From: Rhodobacteraceae bacterium F11138
GTDB taxonomy: Bacteria; Pseudomonadota; Alphaproteobacteria; Rhodobacterales; Rhodobacteraceae
Direction of reading: 5' to 3'
NCBI GenBank assembly: GCA_016521575.1
Contig: JAEKDP010000004.1
Span: 124,001 to 188,000 of the forward strand
DNA: 64,000 bases
Position 1 is the first letter of the stretch. The number at the start of each line of letters is the position of its first letter. Made by a program: the position numbers and the translations under genes. This document shows positions 62,766 to 64,000 of the stretch, in pieces. The notes beneath the pieces were generated by a model. The model was not told the origin of the DNA. It ran no database searches and saw nothing but the letters and a program-made list of their open reading frames with translations.

Positions 62766-63992
62766 ATGACGACCGCCATCAACCTCGACAGTGTGCCCAA
62801 GGTTCGCAACGCCGCGAAGAACAAGCCAGACAAGGGCACGATTTGGTACTCCCATGACGGCGACAAATACCCGTGCCTCTACCTCGGCGTCGGCAAACGT
62901 GCTGCCACGTGGTATTTCAAAGGACGTTTAAACGGGCGATCACAGCAAAAGGCGCTCAAGGCGACCTTCCCCGAAACGACCGCCGCACAGGCATTCGAAA
63001 AGATTGCAACTCTGACTGAGTATCACACAGGCGTCGCATCCTCGGACATCCGCACGGTTAGGGACGCTTGGGAACATCACTGCACCACGCGACAGTCGGA
63101 AGGCAAAATGTCGGACAGGCACAGAAGTGACATGACGACGAAGCTCGACCGATGGGTGCCCGAGATCATGGACGCATCGCCAACCGACGTTTCAACGATC
63201 ATGATCCAAAGCGCGGTCAACGCCATCGACACGGGGCGTGGAGACAACTCTGCTGCCACCAAGCGACATGTCCGCGTGGCGTTGTCGTCAGCGTTCAAAC
63301 GCCTACCCGGCAAAAACCCGGTTGAGAACGTGACTGTCCCCGACGCGAATGAACAGCCACCGATTTGGTATGACCTCTGCGACGACAACCGCGATCTCGA
63401 ACGAGAAGACCTTTCGACCGTTTGGGGCGCGATATGGGAGAAACGGCAGCAGAATGTGATTATGGGAACGGCGTGGGTGGTCATGTTCTTCACAGGCATC
63501 CGCTCCGAAAACGTCTGCTCGCTTCGTTGGGAACGCGACGGCAAACATGGCTTCGTTGACCTGCAACGCCGCGAGCTTGTGTTCCCTAAATTGAAGTCAG
63601 GCATCCGCAACCATGTCATTCCTATTGGGGCAAGCGTTGCCGATGCATTGCAGGCGATACGCCTGACGGACAGCGATTGGGTCTTCCCCGCTTCATCCGC
63701 AACAGGATACGTTGGGGGCGGGCACGGCCTTGATACCCTCAAAGCCAAGATAGGCGAAAAACGCGTCCCTGTCATTCGGGCGAAAGACACGCGGAAGTTT
63801 TTCCAAGAGGCGTGCAACGAAGCTCTGTTGGGTGATCACATCATGCACTACCTGCGCGGAGACAAGTCATCCACGGGTGACGGAAAAATGCTCTCGAAGT
63901 ACACAACCCGCGTCGGCAAGAGCGCGCCCGACATGATTGAAACGGTATTCTTCGAACGCATTAAGGTAGAACCTGCTTTCGACATTGAATGA
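62766..63992 (+). CDS. Tyrosine recombinase/integrase of a genomic island, 408 aa
   Basis: The start at 62766 follows GACGGAGA; an ATG at 62730 lies inside the repeats. The N-terminal part has a SAM-like core-binding region (SDIRTVRDAWEHHCTTRQSEG). The catalytic domain shows the first arginine in VMFFTGIRSENVCSLRW, the beta-hairpin lysine in FPKLKSG, the second arginine in AKDTRKFF and the nucleophile tyrosine in MLSKYTTRV. The usual H of H-x-x-R appears to be lysine, and the G-H box reads LRGDKSS. GC content is lower than the surrounding chromosome, consistent with transfer. It is adjacent to the tRNA-Thr fragment and reads into the element beyond the window. Confidence 0.88.
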   Translation: MTTAINLDSVPKVRNAAKNKPDKGTIWYSHDGDKYPCLYLGVGKRAATWYFKGRLNGRSQQKALKATFPETTAAQAFEKIATLTEYHTGVASSDIRTVRDAWEHHCTTRQSEGKMSDRHRSDMTTKLDRWVPEIMDASPTDVSTIMIQSAVNAIDTGRGDNSAATKRHVRVALSSAFKRLPGKNPVENVTVPDANEQPPIWYDLCDDNRDLEREDLSTVWGAIWEKRQQNVIMGTAWVVMFFTGIRSENVCSLRWERDGKHGFVDLQRRELVFPKLKSGIRNHVIPIGASVADALQAIRLTDSDWVFPASSATGYVGGGHGLDTLKAKIGEKRVPVIRAKDTRKFFQEACNEALLGDHIMHYLRGDKSSTGDGKMLSKYTTRVGKSAPDMIETVFFERIKVEPAFDIE

Positions 63993-64000
63993 AAATTTGC

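Overview
The window reads as a chromosomal stretch from an alphaproteobacterium of the Rhodobacterales, most likely a roseobacter-type marine or saline organism. The evidence is GC-rich coding with strong third-position bias, a LexA box of the alphaproteobacterial type (GAAC-N7-GAAC) ahead of uvrA, an alphaproteobacterial-style UvrA zinc region (CPVS), and many solute-binding-protein transporters (ABC, TTT and TRAP) tied to small organic-acid, peptide and organosulfur catabolism. The assignment is by eye; no search was run.

Layout. 0-4.1 kb: the 3' part of a glycerate 2-kinase gene, two adjacent class V PLP enzymes and a convergent RidA-type deaminase. 4.2-6.2 kb: an arsenic operon in which an ArsR repressor is fused to an ArsC-type reductase, followed by an Acr3 arsenite exporter; a 32-bp palindrome covers the probable start codon. 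6.3-15.1 kb: a dipeptide/glutathione-type ABC importer (two ATPases, binding protein, two permeases) with a signal-less gamma-glutamyltransferase, a DUF1028 protein and a FadR-type regulator. 15.2-23.7 kb: a nearly complete 3-sulfolactate catabolic operon: GntR/UTRA regulator, sulfo-lyase SuyAB, the dehydrogenase pair SlcC/ComC, a TTT importer with fused TctA-TctB, and a YeiH-type exporter that probably removes sulfite. 23.9-27.0 kb: valine-degradation genes (acyl-CoA dehydrogenase, 3-hydroxyisobutyryl-CoA hydrolase, mmsB).

27.1-49.2 kb is mostly housekeeping: a VOC protein, uvrA with its SOS box, lpd, DUF924, an MFS transporter, queA, a DUF2235 hydrolase, an ornithine/lysine decarboxylase with divergent Lrp regulator, valS, a crotonase, a DUF454 membrane protein, a histidinol-phosphate-type aminotransferase, an MsbA-like exporter, ygfZ, efp and a small unknown protein.

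49.2-61.9 kb is accessory. A TRAP transporter operon with an isochorismatase-type amidase, a metal-dependent amidohydrolase and a TetR regulator is bordered by three gene remnants (MarR, HAD dehalogenase, FAD monooxygenase). Then come a Crp/Fnr regulator and a sulfatase / outer-membrane protein / DUF1254 set. 61.9-64 kb is a mobile-element boundary: an IS3-type transposase remnant, a broken integrase, a 3' fragment of tRNA-Thr(UGU) that looks like an attachment site, a cluster of short repeats, and an intact tyrosine recombinase reading into an element that continues beyond the window.

A pattern shared by unrelated loci is a GC-rich hairpin placed 5-15 nt after the stop codon of the binding-protein gene in all three SBP-dependent transporters, each before the permease gene. 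No rRNA gene, complete tRNA or CRISPR array was seen.
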